A DNA stretch of 64,000 nt from Kingdonia uniflora. Lineage: Eukaryota > Streptophyta > Magnoliopsida > Ranunculales > Circaeasteraceae. Each line of letters starts with the position of its first letter. The stretch's first letter is position 1. A program made the position numbers and the translations under genes. The stretch is taken from NCBI GenBank assembly GCA_014058105.1, contig JACGCM010002568.1, positions 2,418,001 through 2,482,000 on the forward strand, given 5' to 3'. The notes below the pieces were generated by a model that searched no databases, was not told where the DNA came from, and worked only from the letters and a program-made list of their open reading frames with translations. Positions 1-9,084 of this stretch are shown in pieces.

Positions 1-1505
1 ATATCATTTTTCTTGAGCTCATTGAACTTTTGGCACTATTGAATCTACTATTTTGTGCCTTCGGGTACCCAATTCACTGAGTACCTCCGTTAGCTCATCC
101 TGGTCTCGAGAAACACAGTCAAACAGACTAGTCTTATCCAGAGTAGCCAATGGCTTGGGCTAGGCCAAATAAATGGAGCAGAATATCAGTTACACAACAT
201 ACAGACATAGCTATCAACTATTCGAAGGTTGTTCAACATTACTTACTCGGATTAAAATATTTATGGTTCAGATCGAGCGCTGGATCATCTGGAACCTGTA
301 AACAGCTACATTCAACCCTCACAATGTGGTCATTCCATGGTCTACCCGCAGACTTAAAATTAAAGAATTTTGGCCTAGCCAAGTTGCTATACAGGTAACC
401 ACTGTTTTGACCCTCCATATACTTAAACTTGTAAAACTTCAAAGCATCTTTAGCCGTGAACTACTTCGCAGCCCCTTCCTTCCTCCATTTTTTGTTTAAC
501 GCCTTACATACCCTCATCATCTCATACACATTCCCATTCAATTGGAAAAGGCAGTACTGTAACGCATTCATAACCCCTTTCTGAAAGTAGGTCAGCAGAA
601 TTTTAAGGCCATAGACTACCTAATTTAAAAAACATAAAATAACTCCCACGTGGGCCTAATAACCAAACCCCATTGTAATACAAGAGGCTAACCCCCTCAC
701 TAATACATCTATCCTTCTTCCACTTTTCCAAACAGGGAACTTGATAATACATTGCTTCCCTCCCTTTTTAGGAGACATAGGCTCTGAACCAGAGACCTTT
801 GTCCTCCACATACCTACCCCACTCTCCTGGGCATTTCTTTCTTTATCTCAAGTACTCTTTCCCTGCATCCACCCCCTCTGGGTATATGACAAAGACTTTT
901 TCTTTCTCCCTTTCTGCCTCTTTTTCTTTCACGCTCTCATATTTACTGGCCCCCCCCCCCACCACCTCTATCATCGCCCCCACACTATTAACAGTTTCCT
1001 CCATTACACTATACTCGTTTCCCCTCTCCGAAGACGACGTTTCTTCGGAATCAAATAAGACTTCAAACCTACTAGCAGGAATACTAGGTTTAGAACGCAT
1101 ACTGAACCTATAGATATATAGACATTTTTTATCATTATCATTATGTTACAAGCAGAACAAACACATGTTTTCTCTCTAAGACAACATATACCACAAATCC
1201 TACATTATAGATTTTTTCTCAATTTTATTTTTTCAAAAATCCCCTGAAAACCCAAGTTTCTAAAACAACCTATGAAGATTACTAATGTTTACAGATTACT
1301 ACATAACACAGAGTACTTACAAAATCAAATAGACAAAAAAATTTCATGACCAACCTATACTTGCTGAACTGCAATCCTCTACTTTACCCGGTCGTCTCTT
1401 CAAATACGAACGTTCCCGTTGCCTCTCCGATAACTTCCTATCACTCGATGAAGATATCTTTCTCAAAGCGCAATCAGCACTCAAACGCCTCCTCTCCTTG
1501 ACAAT
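1..1505 (-). pseudogene. G0 antisense gene, third start module plus globular domain (runs off left edge)
   Basis: The minus strand encodes a decayed antisense protein. A TATA box at 1570-1577 precedes an in-frame module at 1505 that reads Val-Lys-Glu-Arg-Arg-Arg, but its expected ATG is ATT. A canonical intron is predicted from 1320 (GTAAGT) to 1108 (CTATAG). The next exon starts at 1107, with a Met at 1100 and a Ser/Glu-rich acidic stretch (residues about 1-85). After frame changes comes the domain shared with G1, G2 and G3: LNGNVYEMMRVCKALNKKW near 485-545, then RPKFFNFKSAGRPWND near 335-385. Its C-terminal half would be left of position 1. The function is unknown; resemblance to Pfam 'putative gypsy type transposon' (PF04195) is from memory and untested. 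Confidence 0.6.
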
Positions 1506-1569
1506 GAGATGTATACCACTTTTTTCTTTCTCTAAACTGTAAATAATTTATGAGGGAGGGAGAGAAGAA

Positions 1570-1577
1570 TTTTTATA
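1570..1577 (-). promoter_or_regulatory. TATA box for G0 antisense module 3
   Basis: TATAAAAA on the minus strand, 72 nt before the mutated start (ATT) at 1505. Spacing from the two upstream boxes is 884 and 1950 bp. Confidence 0.45.
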
Positions 1578-2041
1578 CTCTCCCTCAGTTTATGAAATGA
1601 CGGCCACTTCAGACACGTGTTACTTATCCCCACTGTTGCTACAGGCACGTCTTTTCATTTTATAACATCATCATGACTTCTGTGATAACGTTTGCCACCA
1701 TCACGTTTATCTCTGTTATCTACCATTACTAACCATACACCTTTTTTCTGCCCAGTACCAAAATGATCAATTATCTTACTTATACTCTACCAAGATCGTA
1801 CAAACTTTACTAAAATAGCTCAATTTTTAAAATTCAAAGATATCCCTATAGATGTTAAAATCCTACAGCTGTCATACACAACATCCGTACATAATAAATA
1901 TAATAGAATACTTTATTCAATCAGATCAGAACATTACATACTTTATTCTCTCACAATCTCTCATATTAAATTTATTCAAAACTCCACCAAAGAATACTAC
2001 CACAAAACATATTACTTTTAACAAATATCACGACCTCGAGC

Positions 2042-2401
2042 TCACCGAACTCCCCAGTTACATCTGAAGAAACCCCGATGGTTTGGTTGCCCAGACATAA
2101 TTAACTCCCCATTCCCTGCCCTTACATCATCTTCCATGATCTTATCGCATGCGAGCTGCCGAATAGTCAGTTCTCCTACACGAGGATCCAACAGAGACCT
2201 ACAAAAAATGTTGCACCAAACGAGGCGATCATGCTCAACACGCCTGCATTCATCATCCAGGCCAACCAGATTCAATGGCCATTCCGAAAGAATAGCATCA
2301 TACGGCAAGTGGCGAAAATAGTGTTCACAGAGTTCAGCAACGTTGATATGAAACAAGCCATATGCCGCCTGCTGCGTACACTGAGAACGAGTCCTCACCA
2401 T
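2042..2401 (-). pseudogene. G0 antisense start module 2 (MVRTRSQ...)
   Basis: This is an open minus-strand reading frame of about 120 codons. I place the start at the ATG at 2401, giving MVRTRSQ, because it matches the other modules; an upstream ATG at 2416 is also in frame. A TATA box (TATAAGTA, 2461-2454) lies 60 nt upstream. The body contains a Tyr-Phe-Arg-His motif and an acidic stretch near residue 90 (Lys-Ile-Met-Glu-Asp-Asp-Val) that lines up by eye with Ile-Thr-Lys-Asp-Glu-Ala-Val in module 1 (3446-3126). No stop interrupts it, so among the antisense modules here it is the most intact. Function unknown. Confidence 0.5.
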
Positions 2402-2453
2402 GCTCGAACACAACAACTCCAGAACAATATAAGTAACAACAGCAAGGAATCCC

Positions 2454-2461
2454 TACTTATA
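2454..2461 (-). promoter_or_regulatory. TATA box for G0 antisense module 2
   Basis: TATAAGTA on the minus strand, 60 nt before the ATG at 2401. Confidence 0.45.
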
Positions 2462-3125
2462 GACAAAGGAAGATCTCTGCAGAATTAATCACCTCACAGA
2501 TTTTCCTCAGAAAATATTGGTGAGAACATCTCTGGAATAGCATAATATATATGCAGAATATAGTGACAAATCATTACCCCCATAGCACAAAATATCCCCT
2601 TTGAGGCCTGTATGGTAACAGCCACGATGACATCTAGCCAAACATTCACACACACAGCTCCATCTCAACCATGTCGCATAACTCGTATATACATAAGACT
2701 TCCAGTTCGAACCAGCAACTCGACCTTCTCTAAATTTTACCTCAACTCTCACAAACAACGCCAATGGTACAAACAGAAAGGGAAAACAGCCAAGCCCGAA
2801 GACACAGTATCATCATAACAGAAAACATATATTTTATTCAGTCCGAAAATTGTTCTTGCAAAATACTTTACAACAGAGATTTTATAGATTACTTCAATTT
2901 ACATGCTCGAAATCCATTTTCTGGCACAAACAGTTCACAGAAAAAGCAGACCCCAAACTTTGATCCCGTGCTACATGACGCAAGGAAGTCAAAATAGGTT
3001 TCAAAGATGAAAGATCTTCTTCATGGCTAAAAAACTATGGTCCATGGAAGAAAATGATCCTCTGTACCCTCCTCACCTCCCCGCAAGCTAGAGACAGACA
3101 GAAGGCCTCATTTCTTCAGCAAGAC

Positions 3126-3446
3126 TCACTCATTAGCAGGATATCGACGAGACTCCCTCGAGCGAATGCCTACTGCTTCATCTTTAGTTATAAAAGCCTC
3201 CTCCACCAGCAGACAATGACCGCTACAACGTTCCGCCTCAGATGTCACCAAGTAATAAAAACGTACCATTTGGTAGTAATCATCCTCTACCTCCATCACT
3301 TCTTCATAAGATATACGATGAAAAGTGGGAAACATAGGAATTGGAGTAGGCAGATACAGCGATTAATAACCAAAATACCTAATACGCAATTCCTCCATCT
3401 TCCTCTGGATCCTAGACTCTCGGGCCTGAGTCCTAGTCGTCACCAT
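3126..3446 (-). pseudogene. G0 antisense start module 1 (MVTTRTQ...)
   Basis: The minus strand starts with an ATG at 3446 (MVTTRTQARESRIQRK), 81 nt downstream of TATAAAAG at 3527-3520. The frame stops after 27 codons. A second frame (from 3335) then continues with a Pro-rich turn and an acidic helix followed by FYYLVTSEAER. The same order is seen in G3 (start 49216), G2 (38034) and G1 (25006), so I treat this as one frameshifted module. It is out of frame with, and 0.7 kb from, module 2. It may be the 5' exon of one long antisense gene or a separate small gene; the sequence does not decide. Confidence 0.5.
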
Positions 3447-3519
3447 TGTTACCGCAAGAAAACAATGAGGAAGAAATCAGAGACGAAGGGTTTACTCCTC
3501 AAAGCAAAACTCATAGTAC

Positions 3520-3527
3520 CTTTTATA
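3520..3527 (-). promoter_or_regulatory. TATA box for G0 antisense module 1
   Basis: TATAAAAG on the minus strand, 81 nt before the ATG at 3446. An 86-bp tandem duplication sits immediately upstream of it. Equivalent boxes precede the antisense modules of all four Tat elements. Confidence 0.55.
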
Positions 3528-3530
3528 CAC

Positions 3531-3690
3531 AGATTAGCATTCAAAGAAGACTCTACAAATTCCCAACGCCAAATGGATTCCCCATGCAACAATATTTGAC
3601 TACAAATAAATTCCCCAGATTAGCATTCAAAGCAGATTCTATAAATTCCCAACGCCAATTGGATTCCCCATGCAACAATATTTGACTACG
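3531..3690. repeat. 86-bp tandem duplication upstream of an antisense TATA box
   Basis: The segment beginning AGATTAGCATTCAAAG at 3531 recurs at 3617 with a few substitutions, each copy ending near TATTTGACTAC. For the minus-strand module 1 it occupies the upstream promoter position. The original function is unknown. Confidence 0.8.
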
Positions 3691-3845
3691 GTCATTGGTT
3701 CTTGGAAACCCAACAGACACCAAGAGAGATTCATGAATTGACATTGGAAATGAACTTTCGACATAACTACAGCATTTAATGACACTTATCGACCAATACC
3801 ACTCGCCTACAATCATTCTCGTACAGTTGGCTGAGAGGGGATGGC

Positions 3846-4582
3846 TGTAGTGGCTTATTCCGCATCGTGAGCTCATACTTCATCTTCGAACTACGGATGA
3901 ACTTTTGACCTCAATAACAGAACACGTGGCACAATCACAAATATGTACAGAACGAGTTTCTCAACCAATACCACTCATCCTCAGTAATACTCATGCTATT
4001 GGTTGAGAGCCATCTTGTAATAGCTTATTTCGTATCTTGGACTCAAATCTCACCCTCGATCTCATCAGCATACAGGAAGCACTACTAAAGACGTAACCAA
4101 ACTTTCCCCAGTTCGAGACATATCTTTCGACCTCTACACCAGCCGTTTCACCTGCGCGAAGCACACAGTCAATAATAGAGTTGTTGTACAGCAGTAAAGG
4201 TCGGAATGTTACACAACCTGGTCAAAGAATATCTCATACTCACTTTGTAACGTCCATCATTAAGGAACTTTATGGTCATCAAACGATCATATTATAGAAC
4301 CTAAAAGAGAACCTCGAGAACTCCAGATGAGGGACGAAACGATCACCATAGAAAAGTTCATACTTTATCATCCTATATTCTAAAATCGTTCATTGTAATA
4401 CACTAGCAATCTCAATAAGGTCATCACTTTCTCGAAATCCTCAGGAGAGGTCGTGGTTTTTAACTTATTCAAAGGTTTTCCATGCCAACCAGTCTTGTTA
4501 TTTATTGTCTGTTATTCTTGAACGTTCTAAATACATTTGGTGTAAAGGCTAAGTCCGTATCTAGGAATTAGGCTATTATGCA
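3846..4582 (+). repeat. 3' LTR of G0
   Basis: A purine tract (CTGAGAGGGG, 3831-3840) precedes TGTAGTGGC at 3846, like the G1 tract plus LTR start. The 3' end (about 4440-4580: GTCGTGGTTTTT..., TTGGTGTAA, GGAATTAGGCTATTA) parallels the LTR end at 61650-61788. The tract and LTR start recur degenerately 172 bp downstream (4012-4030) because 3790-3960 is tandemly duplicated, so the true 5' border could be 3846 or about 4020. The 3' border is 4578-4582. No target duplication can be tested because the 5' LTR is off the window. Confidence 0.55.
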
Positions 4583-4691
4583 TGCCACGTGTCACTGTCA
4601 TGTCAGCAAGTGGGTCCCATTGCCACGTGGCATGCCTCGAGTCTTAGACACGTGTCACTATCACGTCAGCGTCTGGATAAGGATGACGTCA
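4580..4691. promoter_or_regulatory. G-box/CRE-like cluster with 12-bp inverted repeat
   Basis: Three CACGTG hexamers (4586, 4624, 4649) and one TGACGTCA octamer (4684-4691) lie within 112 bp directly after the G0 LTR. GCATGCCACGTG (4580-4591) and CACGTGGCATGC (4624-4635) are exact inverted repeats around a 32-bp spacer. Such cores are bound by plant bZIP/bHLH factors in general; no adjacent gene is evident, so any role here is unproven. Confidence 0.5.
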
Positions 4692-4984
4692 TCAAATAAT
4701 GAAATAATATTCTTTAAATATTTTAAAATAAAAATTGTATTGCTGACTTCATCATGACCTAAAATTGCTATTTTTGGTCGCGAACTGCCCTAATTCAATG
4801 CCAATTTCATGGCGATTAGGACATCTCCTAATGACGTGCCATATATCGTTGGAAACCTTGTTGAATAGGCTTCTCAACAAAAATAGTTTTGTATCTATCC
4901 GTTGTCAACAGCCAAATAGTTTTACATTCTTAGAGTTCTTTCTTCACCCTTCTGATTTACTAGCTCTACGTCCTGATAACGTGT
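4692..4984. other. Uncharacterised repeat-like DNA
   Basis: AT-rich sequence with no convincing gene. On the minus strand it begins with ACACGTTATCAG (4984-4973), a sequence familiar immediately downstream of the 5' LTR in Ale/Retrofit-type Copia elements, so it may be the 5' end of such an element's internal region. No gag is recognisable. Confidence 0.35.
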
Positions 4985-5228
4985 TGGACAATAATAGATT
5001 ATAGCTTTTATATAATCAAGAGTAATTTGAGAGAGAAAAGGAAATATTTTATTAATAAAAATTGTATCTCTCTGTACAAGCTACAAAAAGGATAACCCAA
5101 CAAATGAGGCTACCTATCCTACTTAAACTCTCCCCATAAATCCTAAAGACCTATGCGCTTGTTAGGAGTCCAATAGAACACCCCAACCCAGTTGGGCTCC
5201 CACGTTGGGTTGGACCCAACTCTTAACA
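4985..5228 (-). repeat. Probable Copia (Ale-like) LTR remnant
   Basis: On the minus strand this 244-bp segment starts TGTTAAGAGTTGGG and ends ATTGTCCA, followed by ACACGTTATCAGG. TG...CA ends plus that downstream sequence suggest a 5' LTR. No second LTR or pol is present, and I could not establish a target duplication. Confidence 0.45.
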
Positions 5229-5266
5229 ATTACTACAAAAAAAATCCCCACGGGGGGGCTTATTTT

Positions 5267-5680
5267 TTAACCTCGCCTAGGGCCTCCTAAACTCCAGGCC
5301 GGCCCTGCTAGCCCATCAGTTAAGTCTCGATGCATATTGGGAGCTAGCTGCCTACACGATGCTTTTAAGGCTATAGGTGGAAGAAAGATTACACAAATCT
5401 TCTTCCGTTTGTCCTTCGTGCCGGAAAATTCTAAGGGTGTTGCTTTAGCTTTCGCTTTAGCGTGTTTAGTAAGAGATGGCTTCACACCTTGTTGTTTCAT
5501 GCTAGTTGGTGCTTCTACCTCATCGCCTCCAGTCAAAATCTGTTCCTTGTCAGGTGAAAGTTTTGTTAATTGGAACAAATAGTTTCCTTCTTTAGTGGCC
5601 TGTACGCGTACACTATGGATATAAGGAATATATTTGTAGTTAAATCCATAGTGTCCGCATAAGATTCTTGACGTCTTGGT
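5267..5680 (-). pseudogene. Unrecognised lysine-rich reading frame
   Basis: The minus strand is open through 5578-5267 (103 codons from ATG) and remains open upstream without ATG to about 5670. It is Lys/Ala-rich, with a run Lys-Ala-Lys-Ala-Lys-Ala-Thr. I do not recognise it. The downstream end reads Gly-Pro-Ala-Trp-Ser-Leu-Gly-Gly-Pro, a phrase produced by a repetitive plant sequence, so this may be a transposon or retrogene fragment. Weak evidence. Confidence 0.2.
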
Positions 5681-5962
5681 CTCACTGAAAATGTTAGATC
5701 AATACTATAGGTCTTGGCAAATAGAGCAAGTTTTACAAATTATCAAACCAATTATAGACTGCCTTAAGAACGAGAATGGGGTAGATGCATATTAAGGCCA
5801 ATCATGCTTTGCTAGTTTGAAGATTGCCTAGATGATTTAAAACTCAGTATATAATGGTTTTCGCCCATTTCTCAAATAGGGAGCTATGAAGACCGCGTGC
5901 TTAAATATGATCAAGAAACAAGTAGTATTAGGGGTTTCTGAAATACAAGGACTGCATAATCG
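5681..5962. other. Intergenic, nothing recognised
   Basis: No open frame of note, no repeat ends and no RNA gene seen. Confidence 0.4.
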
Positions 5963-6100
5963 CTATTTTTATTTATTTATTTCTGAGGTCAACCTGGGGT
6001 TTCTTGGTAGGGATCCTGAACCCTGAGCTCGCTGGATTTGAACTCACGACCTCTCTCTCTAGGCGAAGAGTTAAAGCCACTACTAGGCCAAGAGCCCAAT
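5963..6100 (-). mobile_element. tRNA-derived SINE
   Basis: Read on the minus strand, the unit starts near 6100, has a pol III A box TGGCCTAGTAGTGG (6090-6077) and a B box GAGTTCAAATCC (6045-6034) at tRNA-like spacing of about 32 nt, and ends in an AAATAAATAAATAAAA tail near 5963. The head is too diverged to be a tRNA gene: there is no full cloverleaf and no CCA-side acceptor pairing by eye. Target duplication not resolved. Confidence 0.65.
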
Positions 6101-6485
6101 GGTTAGGAATGCCTTAGTTATCTCTATAGATAGTGTATTTATGTCGAGACTCTTGCTTCAATTGCTTCACTCGTGATGAGAAATGACTGAAGGAGCAACA
6201 ACGAACACAAGAACAAAGAAGAAGCCAGTTAAGTTCCGTAAGTATGAAATCCTATCCTATATCACCTTTATACTTGTTTCTTGGAATTTCTAACGTCATC
6301 ATTTTGGTTAGGTTATTTACTGTATGATTAACTAGTTAGGCTTCTTGGATATGTTTTTTGCACCTGCAAACTTGTTTCCATCCTTCTAGTTCTAACATCG
6401 TATTATTATGTCCAAAAATGTGTAGATGATGTTTGTGATGCATACATTATTGAGATCAAGATTTTAGGTATTACATACAATGAAC
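6101..6485. other. Intergenic, nothing recognised
   Basis: AT-rich, without a supported gene. A short frame at 6187 (MTEGATTNTRTKKKPV) has a good start context but only about 16 codons before a possible donor at 6238-6243; it could be a remnant exon but nothing supports that. Confidence 0.3.
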
Positions 6486-6488
6486 TAA

Positions 6489-7020
6489 GAGCATATACAG
6501 CAGTAAGGTTAGTCAATTCACCCAAATGCTATCCACCCCACAATAGTTTCCCCACAACACAAAACAATATGAATTCTCCTCATCGCAGTTCTGAACTGCC
6601 CGGGCCGACCAACGGTTGAGATGTGGCCACGTATCACAAATCCAACGTCTAAATATGCCTAGCAATTCAGAAGTGAGGGGCATGAGAACCAATTAAATGA
6701 TGCCACCTAGCTGCTTTGAATTAATTAATCTGGGGCATATACATGCTACGCACTTCAAGTGAGGGGCATGAAAACCAATGGTAGCTGAACAAGTGTCATT
6801 ATATAATTGGCTTTTGATGCCAGCAGTTCAGAAGTGAGGGGCATCAATAAAGTAAAAATCCACCTCAGGGTGGTAGTACTACCACCCTCACGGTGGATTT
6901 AGGGCTGCCACATAAGCTAATCCACCTAGTTGTGGGTGGAGAAAAGAGAAAAGAGAAAAGAGGGTTAATTCACTCTCTATCTTTACCACTTCATCCTTCA
7001 CCTAGCTGTTGCATATGCTC
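6489..7020. mobile_element. Tourist-like (PIF/Harbinger) MITE, 532 bp
   Basis: Terminal inverted repeats GAGCATATACAGCAG (6489-6503) and CTGTTGCATATGCTC (7006-7020) match with two mismatches. The element is flanked by TAA on both sides (6486-6488, 7021-7023). A 3-bp TAA/TTA duplication and GAGCATNNNNARCAG-type ends are typical of plant Tourist/Harbinger MITEs. Inside are three copies of a TTCARAAGTGAGGGGCAT-like phrase (about 6667, 6758, 6830) and a strong hairpin at 6857-6899. No transposase. Confidence 0.75.
6857..6899. repeat. 43-nt hairpin inside the MITE
   Basis: Outer arms AATCCACC (6857-6864) and GGTGGATT (6892-6899) enclose a perfect 22-nt palindrome (6867-6888) centred on AGTACT. 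Short asymmetric bulges separate the two. Confidence 0.85.
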
Positions 7021-7023
7021 TAA

Positions 7024-7211
7024 GAGACTTGAGCTGAGAAACATAAATCTAAGAAAGAAATAGAAGTTACGATATATACCATTCTAGAACTAAGGCGGAA
7101 GCTATTGCTAATACACTCAAGAAGTAAAGTTAGTTAATTGTTTCCCTTCACCTAAAAATATCTAGATTTGAGGCGAAAGCTATTGCTGATACACTCAAGA
7201 AGTAAAGTTAG
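7024..7211. repeat. Short direct repeat next to a solo LTR
   Basis: GGCGRAAGCTATTGCTRATA...CTCAAGAAGTAAAGTTAG occurs twice (about 7093-7134 and 7170-7212). No gene seen. Confidence 0.6.
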
Positions 7212-7216
7212 CTAAC

Positions 7217-7887
7217 TGTAGGGGCGTAATCTCGTTGAGTGGAGTTCGCGCTTTTACACCGTGGGATTTAGGTCCGACTAGAGGTTATACCGTGCTACAA
7301 ACTTCTAGTGAGGATTTGAATGGGATGATGGATATGTAAATGAGATTACAGTTCGAATCGAATGGAGCTTGAATATGCTCGAAGGTTTTCAATCTTATGA
7401 GAGGTTTTGGGCTGAGATTCTCTAACCTCTCTATGGTAGCTCCCCTCCCCTATTTATAGGAGATAAGAAAAAATGAGTCACCACAGTAAGGTCATATTAC
7501 ATGTTTACCCTTTTGGGGTAGCTGTACGGAAGGTCAGTTATGTTAATGTAGCTGTCTGGCGGCTTGTTTTGCTGAATTGTTTGGTGAGCTGGCTCTCAGG
7601 TTTGTCTGCCTTCGACTATACGTTAATATGTTGGAAGTCTTCTTGAAACTTTTGTTGGGTTCTGTATGCTGCGCGACTGCCTTCGGCTTCGATTCTTGTA
7701 GTAGACTTCGGCTCTTTGGTAAGCTTGGATGTGGCCTTCGAGTGTTCGGTTAGTTTCGAAAGGCTTCAGGTATATCATATGCCTTCGGCTGTTTTGTAGG
7801 TTCCTTGAGCTTTTCGAGTCTTTGTAGGCTTCAACGTAGCTTTCTAGTATTCGATTAGTCTTGAAAGACTACGAGTAGGCTACTACA
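7217..7887 (-). mobile_element. Solo LTR (671 bp) of the G1-related Tat family
   Basis: On the minus strand it starts TGTAGTAGCC at 7887 and ends CCCCTACA at 7217. It is flanked by perfect 5-bp duplications CTAAC (7212-7216 and 7888-7892). It shares order and phrases with the G1 3' LTR at 24150-24746: AATCTCGT near the end, TGCTCGAAGGTT, a CTATAAATAGG TATA segment (revcomp near 7449-7460) and CTTCGRGT-rich tracts. With no internal region, it is best explained by LTR-LTR recombination. Confidence 0.9.
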
Positions 7888-7892
7888 CTAAC

Positions 7893-8749
7893 TGTTTGCC
7901 TTCAGCTAAAAATATCGGTTTCATGGTTGCATTTTTAGGTAGTAACCATGGAGAGTTCGGCTAACAGAGACAGCTTATTTGAACTAATCCTTTTGTTACA
8001 GTATTTTTTTTTTGCCAATAACAAAAATCTACCACTGAAATACTCTCTCGTCTTCCTGTGATGCAAGGAGTGAAATATGTTGTTTTGTTAAGATCTATGG
8101 GAGTGGTGGATATTCGTCTTTGTCAGTCTTTTAGCCAAATATGTATATGTTTGGTTGGTTTCAAATACAACTTTTCCGAGGTAGGGTAGTAGTAGAAGGA
8201 TCCATCACGCCATCACAGAGTGGTGGTTGAGGAAGTCTCACTCTCAGAGTGACCTCGCATCTAGTTAGTATCGAATGCATTTCCTCGTCCTTACTGTGGG
8301 CTCGACTTTACGTCACCCATGTGAATATGAATGACTTTTGTGTATGTACCCAACAAAATTCTGTACTACTACGGTTGATCTCACGTGTGAATCGGCTTCA
8401 TGATCCCTCGACCATCTGAACAAACGCCTTAACGATCAGTAAAGATTGTCTAAGGACCAGCTTAATTGAGAGAGTGATCAAAACCTGGGTTCATGTACCA
8501 GATTATAATGTATTTCCAAACTCCCAGCGAGCAACTATGCCTAAACTCCAATAGGTAGTAGCAGAAAGTGCGGTATCCTTAAGTCGAGATTGGACCTGAG
8601 TTTGTTCCAGCACAAATAGGACCAGATAGAAACACCAGTGTGACTTTTTCTTTTTTGTAGTATCAGGCTGGTATTAAAGAAGAAAATGATTCCAGACAAA
8701 TATACTTGAAGTTTGTCTGAACAGAACAGCTCCAGCTACACAGATAATT
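7893..8749. other. Intergenic, nothing recognised
   Basis: No open frame above background. A poly-T run lies at about 8006. No repeat ends found. Confidence 0.4.
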
Positions 8750-8845
8750 GTGACCTAGTGGTGTCTGTGACCTCCACCAGGAGAGGAGTCCTGGGTTCGA
8801 AACCCCATGGGGTTGGGGGTTACCGATCTCTATATAAAACCGGCT
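8750..8845 (+). mobile_element. tRNA-derived SINE head
   Basis: A box TGACCTAGTGG (8751-8761) and B box GGTTCGAAACC (8794-8804) lie at tRNA-like spacing on the plus strand. This suggests a SINE or its 5' part. The 3' tail is not clear, and the sequence before the A box does not form a tRNA acceptor stem by eye. Confidence 0.5.
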
Positions 8846-8990
8846 TGCATTTCAAAGCAACAAAAACTACAAGGATTTGGATATGATTCACACACAATGC
8901 ATGTTTGGGTGGCTATCAAAGTTCGTCCCCTACAAGAAGAAACATGTACTGCATTGTTTGATTGAACTCTTACTGCATCAACAATGATAA

Positions 8991-9038
8991 GAGCATCTCC
9001 AAAGTTTGGGGAGCAGTAGCAAAATAGAGCATCTCCAA
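8991..9038. repeat. Two direct copies of a MITE-end sequence
   Basis: GAGCATCTCCAA occurs at 8991-9002 and 9027-9038. This phrase is a common plant MITE terminus, so these may be nested or partial MITE ends. No paired inverted end was found. Confidence 0.4.
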
Positions 9039-9084
9039 GCAAGACAATCACCCGCAATGGCGTCTGGTTTGTTAAAAACATCAA

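Larger units (their letters stand above)
1..4582 (+). mobile_element. G0: 3' part of a plus-strand Tat-lineage Ty3/Gypsy element
   Basis: The window opens inside an LTR retrotransposon whose gag-pol lies off the left edge. What is visible is its 3' non-pol region, with an antisense gene on the minus strand (modules starting at 3446, 2401 and about 1505), then a purine-rich tract at about 3831-3840 and a 3' LTR whose last 140 bases resemble the LTR ends of the element at 61125. Orientation is inferred from the LTR end and from the antisense gene running opposite to it, as in the three other Tat elements of this window. The lineage assignment rests on that homology, since no pol is visible here. 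Confidence 0.7.

Noticed and set aside
741..1113. Two overlapping plus-strand reading frames of about 105 codons
   Set aside because: They are complements of the Ser/Glu-rich acidic segment of the G0 antisense gene (CT-rich strand), with no independent support.
3054..3599. 181-codon plus-strand reading frame in G0
   Set aside because: It is the complement of antisense module 1 and its promoter, which has TATA, MVxTR start and homologues in G1-G3. The plus-strand translation has no similarity to the others.
8750..8845. tRNA gene
   Set aside because: A and B boxes are present, but no acceptor or anticodon stem pairs by eye; a SINE head is the better reading. The same holds for 5963-6100.
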